A stretch of DNA of 64,000 nucleotides, taken from positions 1,736,001 to 1,800,000 of the forward strand of contig NZ_CP049866.1 in the NCBI RefSeq assembly GCF_011300215.1, in the 5' to 3' direction. The number at the start of each line of letters is the position of its first letter. Position 1 is the first letter of the stretch. Origin of the DNA: Nocardioides piscis. Lineage in GTDB: Bacteria; Actinomycetota; Actinomycetes; Propionibacteriales; Nocardioidaceae. The notes below the pieces were generated by a model, which worked only from the letters and a program-made list of their open reading frames with translations, ran no database searches and was not told the DNA's origin. This document shows positions 26,564 through 38,251 of this stretch, piece after piece. Both the position numbers and the translations under genes were made by a program.

Positions 26564-27634
26564 TCAGTCCGGGCGCCGCACCTGGGTGCGGCCGTCCTCC
26601 TCGTCGTCGCCGACTGGCTGTCCCCAGTGCTGCGGCGCGGGCGGCTGTGCGGGCGGCTGCTGCGGCCGGGCATAGGGATCGGTCGACGGCTGTCCCCAGT
26701 GCTGGGCGGGCTGCTGTGCGGGCTGGGGGACCGGCGGCGGGGGCACGGGCGCGGCCGGCGGCTGTCCCCACTGCTGCTGGGCGGCAGGCTGGCCCCACTG
26801 CTGTCCCTGGTTCCACTGCTGCTCATAGCCGGTCGGCGGCGCGTAGGACTGCTTCTGCCTGCGCCCACCGCCGGAGCCGAGCCCGGATCCGGCGACCGGC
26901 GCCGAGCCCTGCCCGAAGACCAACGGATAGAGGAGCCCGGCGGCAGCGGCGCCGACCAGGGGGGCCACGACGAACAGCCACAGCTGGATCATCGCGTCGA
27001 CCCCGCCGAAGAGTCCGACCCCGATGGAGCGGGCCGGGTTGACCGAGGTGCCGGTCGCGCCCATGGACGCGAAGTGGATCATCGCCAGCGCGAAGCCGAT
27101 GGCCAGCGGACCCATCACCGCCTGGAGCTCGTTGCGCTCGTCGGTGACTGCGAGGATGACCAGCAAGAAGATCAGGGTGAGGAGCATCTCCAGCAGGAGC
27201 GCTGCCCACCACACGTAGCCGCTGCCCTCGTCGCCGAACGAGTTGGCGCCGATGCTGCCCTCGCTGGAGTAGCCCTCGAAGCCGTGCAACAGGCCGAAGA
27301 GCACGGCGCCGGCCAGCACGGCGCCGACGAGCTGGGCGGCGACGTACAGCGGCATCGAACGCCACGGCAGGCGGCCGCCCAGGACGGCGCCCAGGGTCAC
27401 TGCCGGGTTGAAGTGTCCCCCGGAGATCCGGCCCACCGCATAGGCCATGACCACGACCGTCAGGCCGAAGGTGAGGCCGGTCGTGAGGTAGTCGCCGCTG
27501 CTCATCACCGCGGCGCCGCAGCCGAAGAACACCAGGACGAAGGTGCCGAGCAGCTCTGCTGCGAACTTCTGACCGCCTGTCGGTGCCGCGGCCGGACTCG
27601 CGCTCGTGGTGGTCGGGCTGGTCGGGCTAGTCAT
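26564..27634 (-). CDS. Aquaporin (MIP family) with long Gln/Pro/Trp-rich C-terminal tail
   Basis: A 356-residue protein. Residues about 20-245 form a six-helix MIP channel with both pore signatures, GGHFNPAVTLG and TGTSVNPARSIG, and helix 1 AELLGTFVLVFFGCGAAVM. The lengths and residues look more AqpZ-like than GlpF-like, but selectivity is not certain. The last 110 residues are low-complexity, with repeated (Q/H)WGQP units (about six) separated by Pro/Ala/Gln stretches, and end in an acidic then basic tip (DDEEDGRTQVRRPD). The tail is predicted to be disordered and cytoplasmic. It is divergent from icd. Confidence 0.92.
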   Translation of the reverse strand: MTSPTSPTTTSASPAAAPTGGQKFAAELLGTFVLVFFGCGAAVMSSGDYLTTGLTFGLTVVVMAYAVGRISGGHFNPAVTLGAVLGGRLPWRSMPLYVAAQLVGAVLAGAVLFGLLHGFEGYSSEGSIGANSFGDEGSGYVWWAALLLEMLLTLIFLLVILAVTDERNELQAVMGPLAIGFALAMIHFASMGATGTSVNPARSIGVGLFGGVDAMIQLWLFVVAPLVGAAAAGLLYPLVFGQGSAPVAGSGLGSGGGRRQKQSYAPPTGYEQQWNQGQQWGQPAAQQQWGQPPAAPVPPPPVPQPAQQPAQHWGQPSTDPYARPQQPPAQPPAPQHWGQPVGDDEEDGRTQVRRPD

Positions 27635-27745
27635 GTGCGGCTGCCTTCCTCACGTCGTCGCAAGCGCCCACCCCCGTGGACCAAGGTGCACTCTAGCGAC
27701 GAGGTGGACGGTGGTGCGAGGCTAGGGGACACCGGCATCAGGTAT

Positions 27746-27757
27746 CTTGACGTCAAG
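27746..27757. promoter_or_regulatory. 12-bp perfect palindrome upstream of icd
   Basis: CTTGACGTCAAG lies about 50 bp before the icd ATG in the divergent aquaporin-icd gap. A perfect 12-bp palindrome in this position is a plausible dimeric-regulator operator, and it contains a TTGAC that could be part of a -35. No regulator is identified. Confidence 0.4.
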
Positions 27758-27807
27758 GCAAATTGCCGCGTACTCGCACGCCACGTCCCAAGGAGCGCTT
27801 CGTACCC

Positions 27808-30018
27808 ATGGCCAAGATCATCTACACCCACACCGATGAAGCACCCATGCTGGCGACCTACTCCTTCCTCCCCATCATCGCGGCCTACGCGAGGACCGCA
27901 GGGGTCGAGGTCGAGACGCGCGACATCTCCCTCGCCGGCCGGATCATCAGCCAGTTCCCCGAGCGGCTCACGGCCGACCAGCGCATCGACGACGCGCTAG
28001 CCGAGCTGGGGGAGCTGGCCACCAGGCCCGAGGCCAACATCATCAAGCTGCCCAACGTGTCCGCCTCGCTCCCGCAGCTGAAGGCAGCCATCGAGGAGCT
28101 GCAGGGCAAGGGCTACGACCTGCCCGACTATCCCGAGAACCCGCAGTCCGACGAGGAGAAGGCCACCCGCGCGAAGTACGACAAGGTCAAGGGCTCCGCG
28201 GTCAACCCGGTCCTGCGCGAGGGCAACTCCGACCGGCGTGCGCCGGCAGCGGTGAAGAACTACGCCCGCAACCACCCGCACTCGATGGGCGCCTGGAGCA
28301 AGGACAGCAAGACCAACGTCGCGACGATGGGCGCGCACGACTTCCGCTCCAACGAGAAGTCGGTGGTGATCGAGTCCGACGACACCTTGACCATCAAGCA
28401 CGTCGGCGTCGACGGCACCGAGACCGTGCTCAAGGACGCGGTGCCCGTGCTGGCCGGTGAGGTCATCGACGCGACCTTCATGAGCGTGGCCGCGCTGCGC
28501 ACCTTCCTGACCGAGCAGGTCGCCCGGGCCAAGGCCGAGGACGTCTTGTTCTCGCTGCACCTCAAGGCCACGATGATGAAGGTCTCCGACCCGATCCTCT
28601 TCGGGCACGCGGTCCAGGCCTTCTTCCCCACCCTCTTCGAGCAGTACGGCGACGCGCTGACCGCCGCCGGCATCTCACCCAACGACGGGCTCGGCGGGCT
28701 CCTCGCCGCGGCCGAGAAGCTGCCTGAGGGGGCTGCGATCAAGGCAGCCGTCGAGCAGCGCCTGGCCGAGGGCCCCGACCTCGCCATGGTCGACTCCGAC
28801 AAGGGCATCACCAACCTGCACGTCCCCTCCGACGTGATCATCGACGCCTCGATGCCGGCGATGATCCGCACCTCGGGCCAGATGTGGAACTCCGCGGGCG
28901 AGCAGCAGGACACCCTCGCGGTGATCCCCGACTCCTCCTACGCCGGCGTCTACCAGACCGTGCTCGACGACTGTCGCGCCAACGGCGCCTTCGACCCCGC
29001 CACCATGGGCTCGGTGCCCAACGTCGGCCTGATGGCCAAGGCGGCCGAGGAATACGGCTCGCACGACAAGACCTTCGAGATCGCCAGCGCCGGCAGCGTG
29101 CAGGTCGTCTCGGCCGGGGGTGACGTCCTGATCGAGCACGACGTCGAGCCCGGTGACGTCTGGCGCGCCTGCCAGACCAAGGACGAGCCGATCCGCGACT
29201 GGGTCAAGCTCGCCGTCACCCGTGCCCGCGCCACCGGTGTGCCTGCCGTGTTCTGGCTCGACGAGACGCGCGCCCACGACGCCAACCTGATCGCGAAGGT
29301 GAAGCAATACCTTCCCGAGCACGACACCGACGGGCTCACGATCGAGATCATGGCTCCGGCCGAGGCGACGGCATACTCCCTCGAGCGGATCCGCAAGGGC
29401 GAGGACACCATCTCGGTGACGGGCAACGTCCTGCGCGACTACAACACCGACCTCTTCCCGATCCTCGAGCTGGGCACCAGCGCCAAGATGCTCTCGGTCG
29501 TCCCCCTGATGAACGGCGGCGGGCTCTTCGAGACAGGTGCCGGCGGTTCGGCGCCCAAGCATGTCCAGCAGCTCGTCAAGGAGAACTACCTGCGCTGGGA
29601 CAGCCTGGGTGAGTTCTTCGCGCTCGCCGCCTCGTTGGAGCACCTCGCGTCCTACGACGACAACGAGCGCGCCAAGATCCTCAGCGACACCCTGGACCGC
29701 GCGACGGAGACGTTCCTCAACGAGGACCGGTCCCCGGGGCGCAAGCTGGGGACCATCGACAACCGTGGCTCGCACTTCTACCTCGCGCTCTACTGGGCCG
29801 AGGAGCTCGCGAAGCAGACCGACGACGCCGACCTCGCGAGCTCGTTCGCGGCGCTCGCCGGCACCCTGCGGGAGAACGAGTCGAGGATCGTCGAAGAGCT
29901 CATCTCGGTCCAGGGCCAGCCGGCCGACATCGGCGGCTACTACGAGCCCGACGACGAGCTGGCCACCAAGGTCATGCGCCCCAGCACGACGTTCAACGAG
30001 GCGCTCGATTCGCTCTGA
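27808..30018 (+). CDS. icd: Isocitrate dehydrogenase (NADP+), monomeric type
   Basis: A 736-residue enzyme of the monomeric IDH family, which oxidises isocitrate to 2-oxoglutarate with NADP+. It begins [22 protein letters not shown] and has the substrate region [50 protein letters not shown] and, near the C-terminus, [17 protein letters not shown] with the cofactor-binding His and Arg. The length is typical of the family (about 740). I chose the ATG at 27808, with AAGGAG 12 nt upstream at 27790-27795. The MFS gene follows immediately. Confidence 0.97.
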   Translation: MAKIIYTHTDEAPMLATYSFLPIIAAYARTAGVEVETRDISLAGRIISQFPERLTADQRIDDALAELGELATRPEANIIKLPNVSASLPQLKAAIEELQGKGYDLPDYPENPQSDEEKATRAKYDKVKGSAVNPVLREGNSDRRAPAAVKNYARNHPHSMGAWSKDSKTNVATMGAHDFRSNEKSVVIESDDTLTIKHVGVDGTETVLKDAVPVLAGEVIDATFMSVAALRTFLTEQVARAKAEDVLFSLHLKATMMKVSDPILFGHAVQAFFPTLFEQYGDALTAAGISPNDGLGGLLAAAEKLPEGAAIKAAVEQRLAEGPDLAMVDSDKGITNLHVPSDVIIDASMPAMIRTSGQMWNSAGEQQDTLAVIPDSSYAGVYQTVLDDCRANGAFDPATMGSVPNVGLMAKAAEEYGSHDKTFEIASAGSVQVVSAGGDVLIEHDVEPGDVWRACQTKDEPIRDWVKLAVTRARATGVPAVFWLDETRAHDANLIAKVKQYLPEHDTDGLTIEIMAPAEATAYSLERIRKGEDTISVTGNVLRDYNTDLFPILELGTSAKMLSVVPLMNGGGLFETGAGGSAPKHVQQLVKENYLRWDSLGEFFALAASLEHLASYDDNERAKILSDTLDRATETFLNEDRSPGRKLGTIDNRGSHFYLALYWAEELAKQTDDADLASSFAALAGTLRENESRIVEELISVQGQPADIGGYYEPDDELATKVMRPSTTFNEALDSL

Positions 30019-30070
30019 GGCCCCCGAGGTCGAGGTTCGCCACCTCGGCCTCGCGGTCCTTGCGCTCGCC

Positions 30071-31204
30071 ATGGGCGGCTTCGCGATCGGGACCACGGAG
30101 TTCGTCACGATGGGTCTGCTGCCGCAGATCTCTCGGGGCGTCGAGGTCTCGATCCCGCGAGGGGGTCACGTCATCTCGGCCTACGCCCTCGGCGTGGTCG
30201 TGGGGGCGCCCGTCCTCGCCTTCCTCGGCGCCCGCCTCCCGAGGCGGGCACTCCTGCTGGCGCTGACCGGGGCGATCGTGCTCAGCAACGTCGCCACGGC
30301 GCTGGCATCGTCGTACGGCGCGATGCTCGTCGCCCGGTTCGCGGCGGGCCTGCCGCACGGCGTCTACTTCGGCGTCGCGTCGCTGGTGGCGGTGAGCATG
30401 GCGCCCCCCGGTCGTCGTGGACGAGCCGTCGCGGCGGTGATGCTGGGGCTGAGCGTCGCCAACGTCATCGGTGTCCCGGCAGCCACCTGGCTCGGGCAGC
30501 ACCTGGGGTGGCGCTCGGCGTTCTGGGTCGTGGCAGCACTCGGGGTGCTCACGTTCCTGCTCGTCGTGGCCTTCGTGCCCAGCGTCCCCGGCGATCGCGA
30601 GGCCAGCGGCCGACGGGAGCTGGCCGCCTTCGCCGTGCCGCAGGTCTGGCTGACGCTGCTGGTGGGCGCCGTGGGTTTCGGCGGCATGTTCGCGGTCTAC
30701 ACCTACATCGCGCCGACGGTCACCGATGTCGGCGGGCTCGCGGAGTCGGCCGTGCCCATCTTCTTGCTGGCCTTCGGCCTGGGGATGGTGGTGGGCACCT
30801 GGCTCGCGGGGATCCTGGCCGACTGGTCCAACTTCGGGTCGCTGGTCGTGGGCGCCGCCGGGATGGGCGTCACCATGGTGCTGTTCTGGCTGGCGGCCCC
30901 GGGCGGCTGGCTGGCCCTGCCGGTGGTCTTCGCGATCACGGCGCTGGGGTCGGTGCTCGTGGTCAACCTGCAGCTGCGCCTGATGGACGTGGCGGGAGAC
31001 GCCCAGTCGCTGGGGGCCGCCCTGAACCATGCCTCGCTCAACATCGCCAACGCCCTGGGGGCGTGGCTCGGCGGGCTGGTCATCGCCGCCTGCCTGGGCT
31101 ACCGCGCCCCGGCCCTGGTCGGGGTCGCACTGAGTGCTGCCGGACTGGGGCTGCTGCTCGTCGCCGGGGCATCGCACCGCCGTACCCCCTCCGGTGTGGC
31201 CTGA
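30071..31204 (+). CDS. MFS transporter, AraJ/sugar-efflux type (start uncertain)
   Basis: An MFS protein whose first helix reads LGLAVLALAMGGFAIGTTEFV, the classic opening of the AraJ/YdhP/arabinose-efflux group, with ARLPRRALLLALTG (motif A) and GLPHGVYFGVASLVA later. The only ATG near the start (30071) lies inside that first helix, has no ribosome site, and would remove half of it. In-frame codons from 30020 on contain no ATG, GTG or TTG. A GTC at 30029, with GAGG upstream, sits where a GTG would be expected. So the true N-terminus is about 14 residues upstream or the start is mutated. The substrate is unknown. Confidence 0.8.
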   Translation: MGGFAIGTTEFVTMGLLPQISRGVEVSIPRGGHVISAYALGVVVGAPVLAFLGARLPRRALLLALTGAIVLSNVATALASSYGAMLVARFAAGLPHGVYFGVASLVAVSMAPPGRRGRAVAAVMLGLSVANVIGVPAATWLGQHLGWRSAFWVVAALGVLTFLLVVAFVPSVPGDREASGRRELAAFAVPQVWLTLLVGAVGFGGMFAVYTYIAPTVTDVGGLAESAVPIFLLAFGLGMVVGTWLAGILADWSNFGSLVVGAAGMGVTMVLFWLAAPGGWLALPVVFAITALGSVLVVNLQLRLMDVAGDAQSLGAALNHASLNIANALGAWLGGLVIAACLGYRAPALVGVALSAAGLGLLLVAGASHRRTPSGVA

Positions 31205-31227
31205 TCGCGGGCCGGATGAGCCGAGAA

Positions 31228-31259
31228 GGCCCCCTCACGCCGAACGGCGTGAGGGGGCC
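31228..31259. terminator. Bidirectional terminator between MFS and lipase genes
   Basis: A perfect 15-bp stem, GGCCCCCTCACGCCG (31228-31242) and CGGCGTGAGGGGGCC (31245-31259), separated by AA. It lies between convergent genes. Confidence 0.88.
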
Positions 31260-31278
31260 CCGCGATGTCTGCCGTCGC

Positions 31279-32508
31279 TCAGAGCGTCCAGCAGTTGCTC
31301 AGCTGGGGCAGCCCGGTGAAGCGGGCCTCCCAGAACGGCAGGGCCGTGTTGAGGTGGGGGATCATCCCGCCGATGTGCAGGGGCGCCAGGTTGGTGCGGA
31401 AGCGGACGTTGGCCCCCTTGCCACACCATGACTTCGCCATCGCCTTGCCCTGGGCGTAGGGGATGGTGTCGTCGAGCGCCGAGTGGTTGACCAGGACCGG
31501 CACCTGGGGCTTGATCTTGCCGATCCGCTGCGCCTCGACCATGGACCGGATGGGCTCCAGGGTCAGGAAGGACGAGATCGGCTGCCCGTTCGCAGTGAGG
31601 GTCTCGGACTTGACGAACGCGTTGCTGAACAGGTCGAAGACGCAGTCCTGCTCGACGTCGGTCATCGCCTTGACGCCGGCGGCGTTGAGGTAGGGACTGA
31701 AGTCCATGTCGTAGCTGTCCGCCAGCCCACGCAGAGCGAAGAAGCCGAAGGCTGAGAAGAGGCTGCCGTCGAGGTTCTTGGCGACCGCTGCCAGGTCCGC
31801 CGGCACGGCGCCGACGACCGCACCCTTGAGCCTGAGCTCCGGGGCGTACGTCGAGGCGAGCTCGACCGCTGCTGCTGCCGCGCCCCCGCCCTGCGAGTAG
31901 CCCTGGAGACCGACGGGGCTCGTGGCGGAGATGCCGACCCCGAGGCGCTGGGCGGCCCTGACGATGTCGAGGACGGCCCTGCCCTGGGACACCCGGTCCA
32001 TGTAGGTGTGGATGCCGGCGGTGCCGAGGCCCTCGTAGTCGGTGATGGCGACTGCATAGCCGCGGGCCAGCAGCGGCTCGATGCCGATCGCCTCGTACTC
32101 GAGGCCCTCGGAATACATCCGCGACGGGGCGCAGCGGTCGGCCATGCCCTGGGTGCCGGCGGCATAGCCGATGACGGGGCGGGTGCCCGGGCCGATCCAG
32201 GGCGCGTTGGGGACCAGCACGCTGCCGGACACGGCGATGGCCCTGCCGGCGCGGTTGGTGGTCTTGTAGAGCACGCGGGTGGAGTTGCGCACCAGGCTGG
32301 TGGCGTCGAGCGGGTCGAGCAGGTAGGTGAGCTTCTCGGACCGGATCACGCTGCCGTTGGTGCTGGGCAGGGTGGCCGGGGCCTCGTAGAACGCGGGGCG
32401 CGGAGGCTCGACGACCTCGGCGTGTGCTGGCGTCGCCAGCACGGCGGTGGACACTCCCATACCCACCACCGTGCAGAACGTCGCGACGATCGTGCGTGCG
32501 CGATTCAT
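31279..32508 (-). CDS. Secreted lipase/esterase (LIP family)
   Basis: A 409-residue alpha/beta hydrolase with a 30-residue signal peptide ending ATPAHA, so it is exported. The nucleophile is Ser205 in GYSQGGGAA. The acid and His are probably in HSALDDTIPY and LAPLHIGG near the C-terminus. The order and GYAAGTQGMADRCAPS upstream fit the secretory lipase (LIP) family, which hydrolyses acylglycerols or other esters. The ATG at 32508 has GGGAGG 9 nt upstream; an in-frame ATG at 32529 lacks one. Four cysteines after the signal peptide suggest disulfides. Confidence 0.9.
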   Translation of the reverse strand: MNRARTIVATFCTVVGMGVSTAVLATPAHAEVVEPPRPAFYEAPATLPSTNGSVIRSEKLTYLLDPLDATSLVRNSTRVLYKTTNRAGRAIAVSGSVLVPNAPWIGPGTRPVIGYAAGTQGMADRCAPSRMYSEGLEYEAIGIEPLLARGYAVAITDYEGLGTAGIHTYMDRVSQGRAVLDIVRAAQRLGVGISATSPVGLQGYSQGGGAAAAAVELASTYAPELRLKGAVVGAVPADLAAVAKNLDGSLFSAFGFFALRGLADSYDMDFSPYLNAAGVKAMTDVEQDCVFDLFSNAFVKSETLTANGQPISSFLTLEPIRSMVEAQRIGKIKPQVPVLVNHSALDDTIPYAQGKAMAKSWCGKGANVRFRTNLAPLHIGGMIPHLNTALPFWEARFTGLPQLSNCWTL

Positions 32509-32649
32509 TTTCAGTGCCCTCCCAGACAACTTCTCCCCAAGGCCGGACAGCCCGGTGCCGGGGATGCTACTGGTGAGTCACGTCACTTTGCTAGGGCTAC
32601 GGTCGCGAAACTTACGATTTGGTAGTAAAGCCGTTCCGATGTCGTTCGC

Positions 32650-33698
32650 CTAGGTGTAGAGCATGCCCATCCGCTCACGGACCTCGGTCAGCGTCGTCTC
32701 GGCCACCTCGTTGGCGCGCTCGTTGCCCCGACGCAGGATGTCGCGGACGTACGCAGGATCCTCGGCGAGCTCGGCTCGCCGCGCCCGCAACGGCGCCAGC
32801 TCGGTGTTGATCGCCTCCGTGAGGCGCTTCTTCAGCGTTCCTCCGCCGCCGTCGCCGATCTCGTCGGCGACCTGCTCGGGGGCACGCCCTCGCACAGGGA
32901 GATCAGCAGCAGCAGGTTGGCGACCTCGGGCCGGGCGGCCGGGTCGTAGGTGATGACCCGGTCGCTGTCGGTCTTGGCTCCCTTGAGCTTCTTGGCCGTC
33001 TCGTCCGCGGTCATCCGCAGCTCGATCACGTTGCCCTTGGACTTGCTCATCTTGGTGCCGTCGAGCCCCAGGATGAGGGTCGCCTCGGAGAGCAGGGCGT
33101 CGGGCTCGGGGAAGGTGGCGCCATAGCGCTCGTTGAACCGCCGCGCCACGACCCGCGTCTGCTCGAGGTGCGGCAGCTGGTCTCGTCCGACCGGCACGAC
33201 GTTGGCCTTGCAGAAGAGGATGTCGGCGGCCTGGTGGATCGGATAGGTGAGCATCAGCCCGCCGATGCTCGTGATCCCGGCAGACTTCGCCTCGTCCTTG
33301 ACGGTGGGGTTGCGCTGCAGCTCGGCGACGCTCACCAGGCTGAGGAACGGCAGCATCAGCTGGTTGAGCGCCGGCACTGCCGAGTGGGTGAAGATGGTCG
33401 CGCGGTCAGGATCCAGTCCGGCGGCGATGTTGTCGATCGTCAGGCTGTGCACGCTGCCCTTGATGTCTCCGAGCAGCTCGCGGTCGGTGATGACCTGGTA
33501 GTCGGCGATGAGCTGCCAGATCTCGGCGCCGCTCGCCTGGAGCTTGACCCTGTTCTTGATGGACCCGAAGTAGTGACCGATGTGCAGGGCGCCCGTGGGA
33601 CGGTCGCCCGTCAGCATGCGCAGGCTCGCCGGATCCTCCTGCAGCCGCTTCTCGATCGCGGCGCTGCGCGCCAGGGCTGCTTGATAGGAGTCGCTCAC
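32650..33698 (-). CDS. trpS: Tryptophan-tRNA ligase (reading frame broken near 32887)
   Basis: A class I aminoacyl-tRNA synthetase that charges tRNA-Trp. It has the HIGH motif in GALHIGHYFG, the Trp-pocket region TYPIHQAADILFCKANVVPVG, and KMSKS in DGTKMSKSKGN. The frame starting at GTG 33698 reads correctly to ANLLLLISLCEG and then drifts. Adding one base near 32887 restores RAPEQVADEIGDGG and the normal C-terminus ending MGMLYT at 32650, 349 residues, the usual size. As the enzyme is normally essential, a sequence error is more likely than a dead gene, unless a second trpS exists elsewhere. Confidence 0.9.
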
Positions 33699-33746
33699 GA
33701 TGAGCGATCCTACAAACCGCCTGCTGGGACCCAGGAGGCAGTTGGG

Positions 33747-33752
33747 TAGGGT
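33747..33752 (+). promoter_or_regulatory. Putative -10 box for the RNA ligase-like gene
   Basis: TAGGGT ends 6 nt before the GTG start at 33759, the position expected for a leaderless transcript. Confidence 0.45.
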
Positions 33753-33758
33753 CGCCGG

Positions 33759-34279
33759 GTGCCGACGATCGGAGTTGCCCTCGCGATTCCGGAGCCCTGG
33801 GCCACCGAGCTGCAGGACTACCGGACCTCGGTCGGCGACTTCACGGCGACCCAGATCCCCACGCACATCACCTTGATCCCCCCAGTCGAGATCGGGGACG
33901 ACGACCTGGCGGCAGTGGAGGAGCACCTGTGTGGCGTGGCGGCCGGCGTCGACGCCTTCCGCGTCCACCTGCGGGGGACCGGGACCTTCCGGCCCGTCTC
34001 TCCGGTGGTCTTCGTGACCGTGGTCGAAGGAATCTCCGGGTGTGAACAGCTCGCCAAAGCCGTACGCCGTGGTCCCTCGACGTCGAGCTGTCCTTCCCCT
34101 ACCACCCCCACGTGACCATCGCCCACCACCTCTCCGACGTCCAGCTCGACCGTGCCTTCACCGAGCTGGCCGACTTCGAGTGCGAGTTCGCCGCAGACCG
34201 CTTCGCCCTCTACGTCCACGACAACGGCGCCGGGTGGCGCCCCACGCAGGAGTTCGCTCTCCGTCCAGTCACCGCCTGA
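33759..34279 (+). CDS. 2'-5' RNA ligase / 2H phosphoesterase family protein (frame broken near 34075)
   Basis: The first frame gives PTHITLIPPVEIGDDD with the first HxT/S motif of the 2H superfamily. After AVRRGP it drifts to an early stop at 34115. One more C in the CCC run at 34074-34076 restores LDVELSFPYHPHVTIAHHL, which carries the second HxT motif (HVTIA), and continues to the stop at 34279 (173 residues). Both catalytic histidine motifs are then present, so the protein is probably an active RNA 2',3'-cyclic phosphodiesterase or ligase-like enzyme. It is followed by the YihY-family gene after 14 nt. Confidence 0.8.
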
Positions 34280-34293
34280 ACCCGGGAGGCACC

Positions 34294-35352
34294 ATGTCGA
34301 TCGTCGACAACGTCAAGCACCGCATCGAGGAGGCCCGGGAACGCTGGCCGCTGCTCGACCACGTGGTGCGGATGGTCGAGCACTACGGCGACGTCAAGGG
34401 CAGCGCCCTCGCGGCTGCCGTGACCTACTTCGCCTTCTTGTCCTTCTTCCCGATCATGGCTCTCGCGTTCGCCGTCATCGGATTCGCCTCCCGCGTCTAT
34501 CCCAACGCTGACGAAGACCTCGTCAAGGCGATCAACGAGGTCCTGCCCTCGATCGTCGGTGGCGAGGACGGTCTCCAGATCTCGACCTTCCAGGAGAACG
34601 CACCCGGCATCTTGAGCGTCGGCCTGCTGCTTGCGCTGTATTCGGGGCTCGGCTGGCTCTCGGGCATGCGCACCGCCCTGATCGCCGTCTTCGAGGAGCC
34701 GGAGAAGGAGCAGCCCAACTTCTTCGTCGGCAAGCTGCGTGACGTCCTGGCTCTGCTCACCCTCGGGACCGTGCTGATCAGCAGCGTCGCGATCTCAGGG
34801 GTCGCCACCAAGCTGACCAAGCCGATCCTGGAGTTCCTCCAGCTCGGGGCCGGGGCGTCCCCGGTGATCTGGGTGATCGGGCTGGCGCTGGGGATGGCGG
34901 CCAACACTGTGCTCTTCTTCGCCTTCTTCCGGCTGCTGGCCGCGCCCAACGTGCCGACGCGGTCACTGTGGTCGGGAGCGCTGTTCGGCGCGATCGGCTT
35001 CGAGGTGCTCAAGCAGCTCTCGACCTACCTGCTGGCCAGCACCAAGGACCAGCCGGCCTTCCAGGCGTTCGGCATAGCGCTGATCCTGGTCGTGTGGATG
35101 AACTACTTCTCTCGCGTCGTGGTGCTTGCCGCCGCCTGGGCCTACACCACTCGCGCTGCGCGAGAACAGCGGGAGCGCGAGCAGGTTGCCGAGCAGGTGG
35201 TCAAGGGGCCTCGGATCGACCTTGCGCAGGCAGCCCAGGTGGCACTCGACAGTGGAACGGTGACGCCGCCGGCCCGCGTCTCGCGGGGGTCGTTCGCAGC
35301 CGGTGCTGCCGCGATGCTCGCGGTTGTCGCCGCCGTACGCCGACGCAGGTGA
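34294..35352 (+). CDS. YihY/UPF0761 (BrkB-like) membrane protein
   Basis: A 352-residue membrane protein with six hydrophobic segments. The family opening GSALAAAVTYFAFLSFFPIMALAFAV and the later GALFGAIGFEVLKQLSTYLL and WMNYFSRVVVLAAAWAY identify UPF0761. Members were once called ribonuclease BN by mistake; their role is unknown. GGGAGG lies 5 nt before ATG 34294. The C-terminal 70 residues are charged, then end in a small helix and RRRR. It probably forms an operon with the RNA ligase-like gene. Confidence 0.9.
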   Translation: MSIVDNVKHRIEEARERWPLLDHVVRMVEHYGDVKGSALAAAVTYFAFLSFFPIMALAFAVIGFASRVYPNADEDLVKAINEVLPSIVGGEDGLQISTFQENAPGILSVGLLLALYSGLGWLSGMRTALIAVFEEPEKEQPNFFVGKLRDVLALLTLGTVLISSVAISGVATKLTKPILEFLQLGAGASPVIWVIGLALGMAANTVLFFAFFRLLAAPNVPTRSLWSGALFGAIGFEVLKQLSTYLLASTKDQPAFQAFGIALILVVWMNYFSRVVVLAAAWAYTTRAAREQREREQVAEQVVKGPRIDLAQAAQVALDSGTVTPPARVSRGSFAAGAAAMLAVVAAVRRRR

Positions 35353-35361
35353 GGTCTGCCC

Positions 35362-35402
35362 GTCCTGAGCGGTGAGTGAGGCTGGTTCTCGCCGCCCAGG
35401 AC
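35362..35402. terminator. Possible terminator hairpin between YihY and sdhB genes
   Basis: GTCCTGAGCGG at 35362-35372 pairs with CCGCCCAGGAC at 35392-35402 apart from one mismatch, leaving a 19-nt loop. It is weaker than the other hairpins in the window but is placed between convergent genes. Confidence 0.4.
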
Positions 35403-35427
35403 CAGAGCAGATGCCGCCGTATGGCGC

Positions 35428-36171
35428 TCAGTGACCGTGCTTGAGCGCGGTGCGCAGGTCCTTGTTGAGCTGTGAGATCACGTCGAGCGGGATCTCCTTG
35501 GGACACGCAGCGGTGCACTCGCCGATGTTGGTGCAGCCACCGAAGCCCTCGTGGTCGTGCTGGGCGACCATGTTGACCACGCGGGTGTCGCGCTCGGGCT
35601 GGCCCTGGGGAAGCTCGCCGAGGTGGGTGATCTTGGCGCCCATGAACAACGATGCCGAGCCGTTCGGGCAGGCGGCGACGCAGGCGCCGCAGCCGATGCA
35701 GGTGGCCACGTTGAACGCGCGCAGCGCGTCGTCGCGGGGGACGGGCACCGAGTGGGCCTCGGGGGCGGAGCCGGTGTTGACCGAGATGAAGCCACCCTGC
35801 TGGATGATCCGATCCAGCGCCCCTCGGTCGACGATGAGGTCCTTGATGACGGGGAAGGCATCGGCACGCCAGGGCTCGATCGTGATCGTCTCGCCGTCGG
35901 AGAACGAGCGCATGTGCAGCTGGCACGTGGTCGTGACCTCCGGCCCGTGCGCGTCACCGTTGATCATCAGGCCGCAGGCGCCGCAGATGCCCTCGCGGCA
36001 GTCGGAGTCGAAGGCGACCGGGTCCTCGCCCTTGGCGTTGAGCTGCTCGTTGAGCACGTCGAGCATCTCGAGGAACGACATGTCGGGAGAGACGTCGCTG
36101 AGCTCGTAGGAGTGCATCGCTCCGGCGGCCGCTGCGTCAGCCTGGCGCCAGATCTTCAGGGTCAGGTTCAT
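35428..36171 (-). CDS. sdhB: Succinate dehydrogenase iron-sulfur subunit (complex 1)
   Basis: A 247-residue electron-transfer subunit. The [2Fe-2S] cluster ligands are in [13 protein letters not shown] followed by TTCQLHM; the [4Fe-4S] and [3Fe-4S] ligands are in [12 protein letters not shown] and [16 protein letters not shown]. It passes electrons from the FAD subunit to the membrane cytochrome b. It starts 8 nt after the sdhA stop in the operon sdhC-sdhA-sdhB on the minus strand. Confidence 0.95.
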   Translation of the reverse strand: MNLTLKIWRQADAAAAGAMHSYELSDVSPDMSFLEMLDVLNEQLNAKGEDPVAFDSDCREGICGACGLMINGDAHGPEVTTTCQLHMRSFSDGETITIEPWRADAFPVIKDLIVDRGALDRIIQQGGFISVNTGSAPEAHSVPVPRDDALRAFNVATCIGCGACVAACPNGSASLFMGAKITHLGELPQGQPERDTRVVNMVAQHDHEGFGGCTNIGECTAACPKEIPLDVISQLNKDLRTALKHGH

Positions 36172-36179
36172 GGTGCCGC

Positions 36180-38239
<2,060 letters not shown>

Positions 38240-38251
38240 GGAGGAAACCCT

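Noticed and set aside
32509..32649. A TetR-type operator (CTTAC...GTAAAG) in the gap between the lipase and trpS genes.
   Set aside because: The arms are short and uneven, and no regulator gene is nearby.
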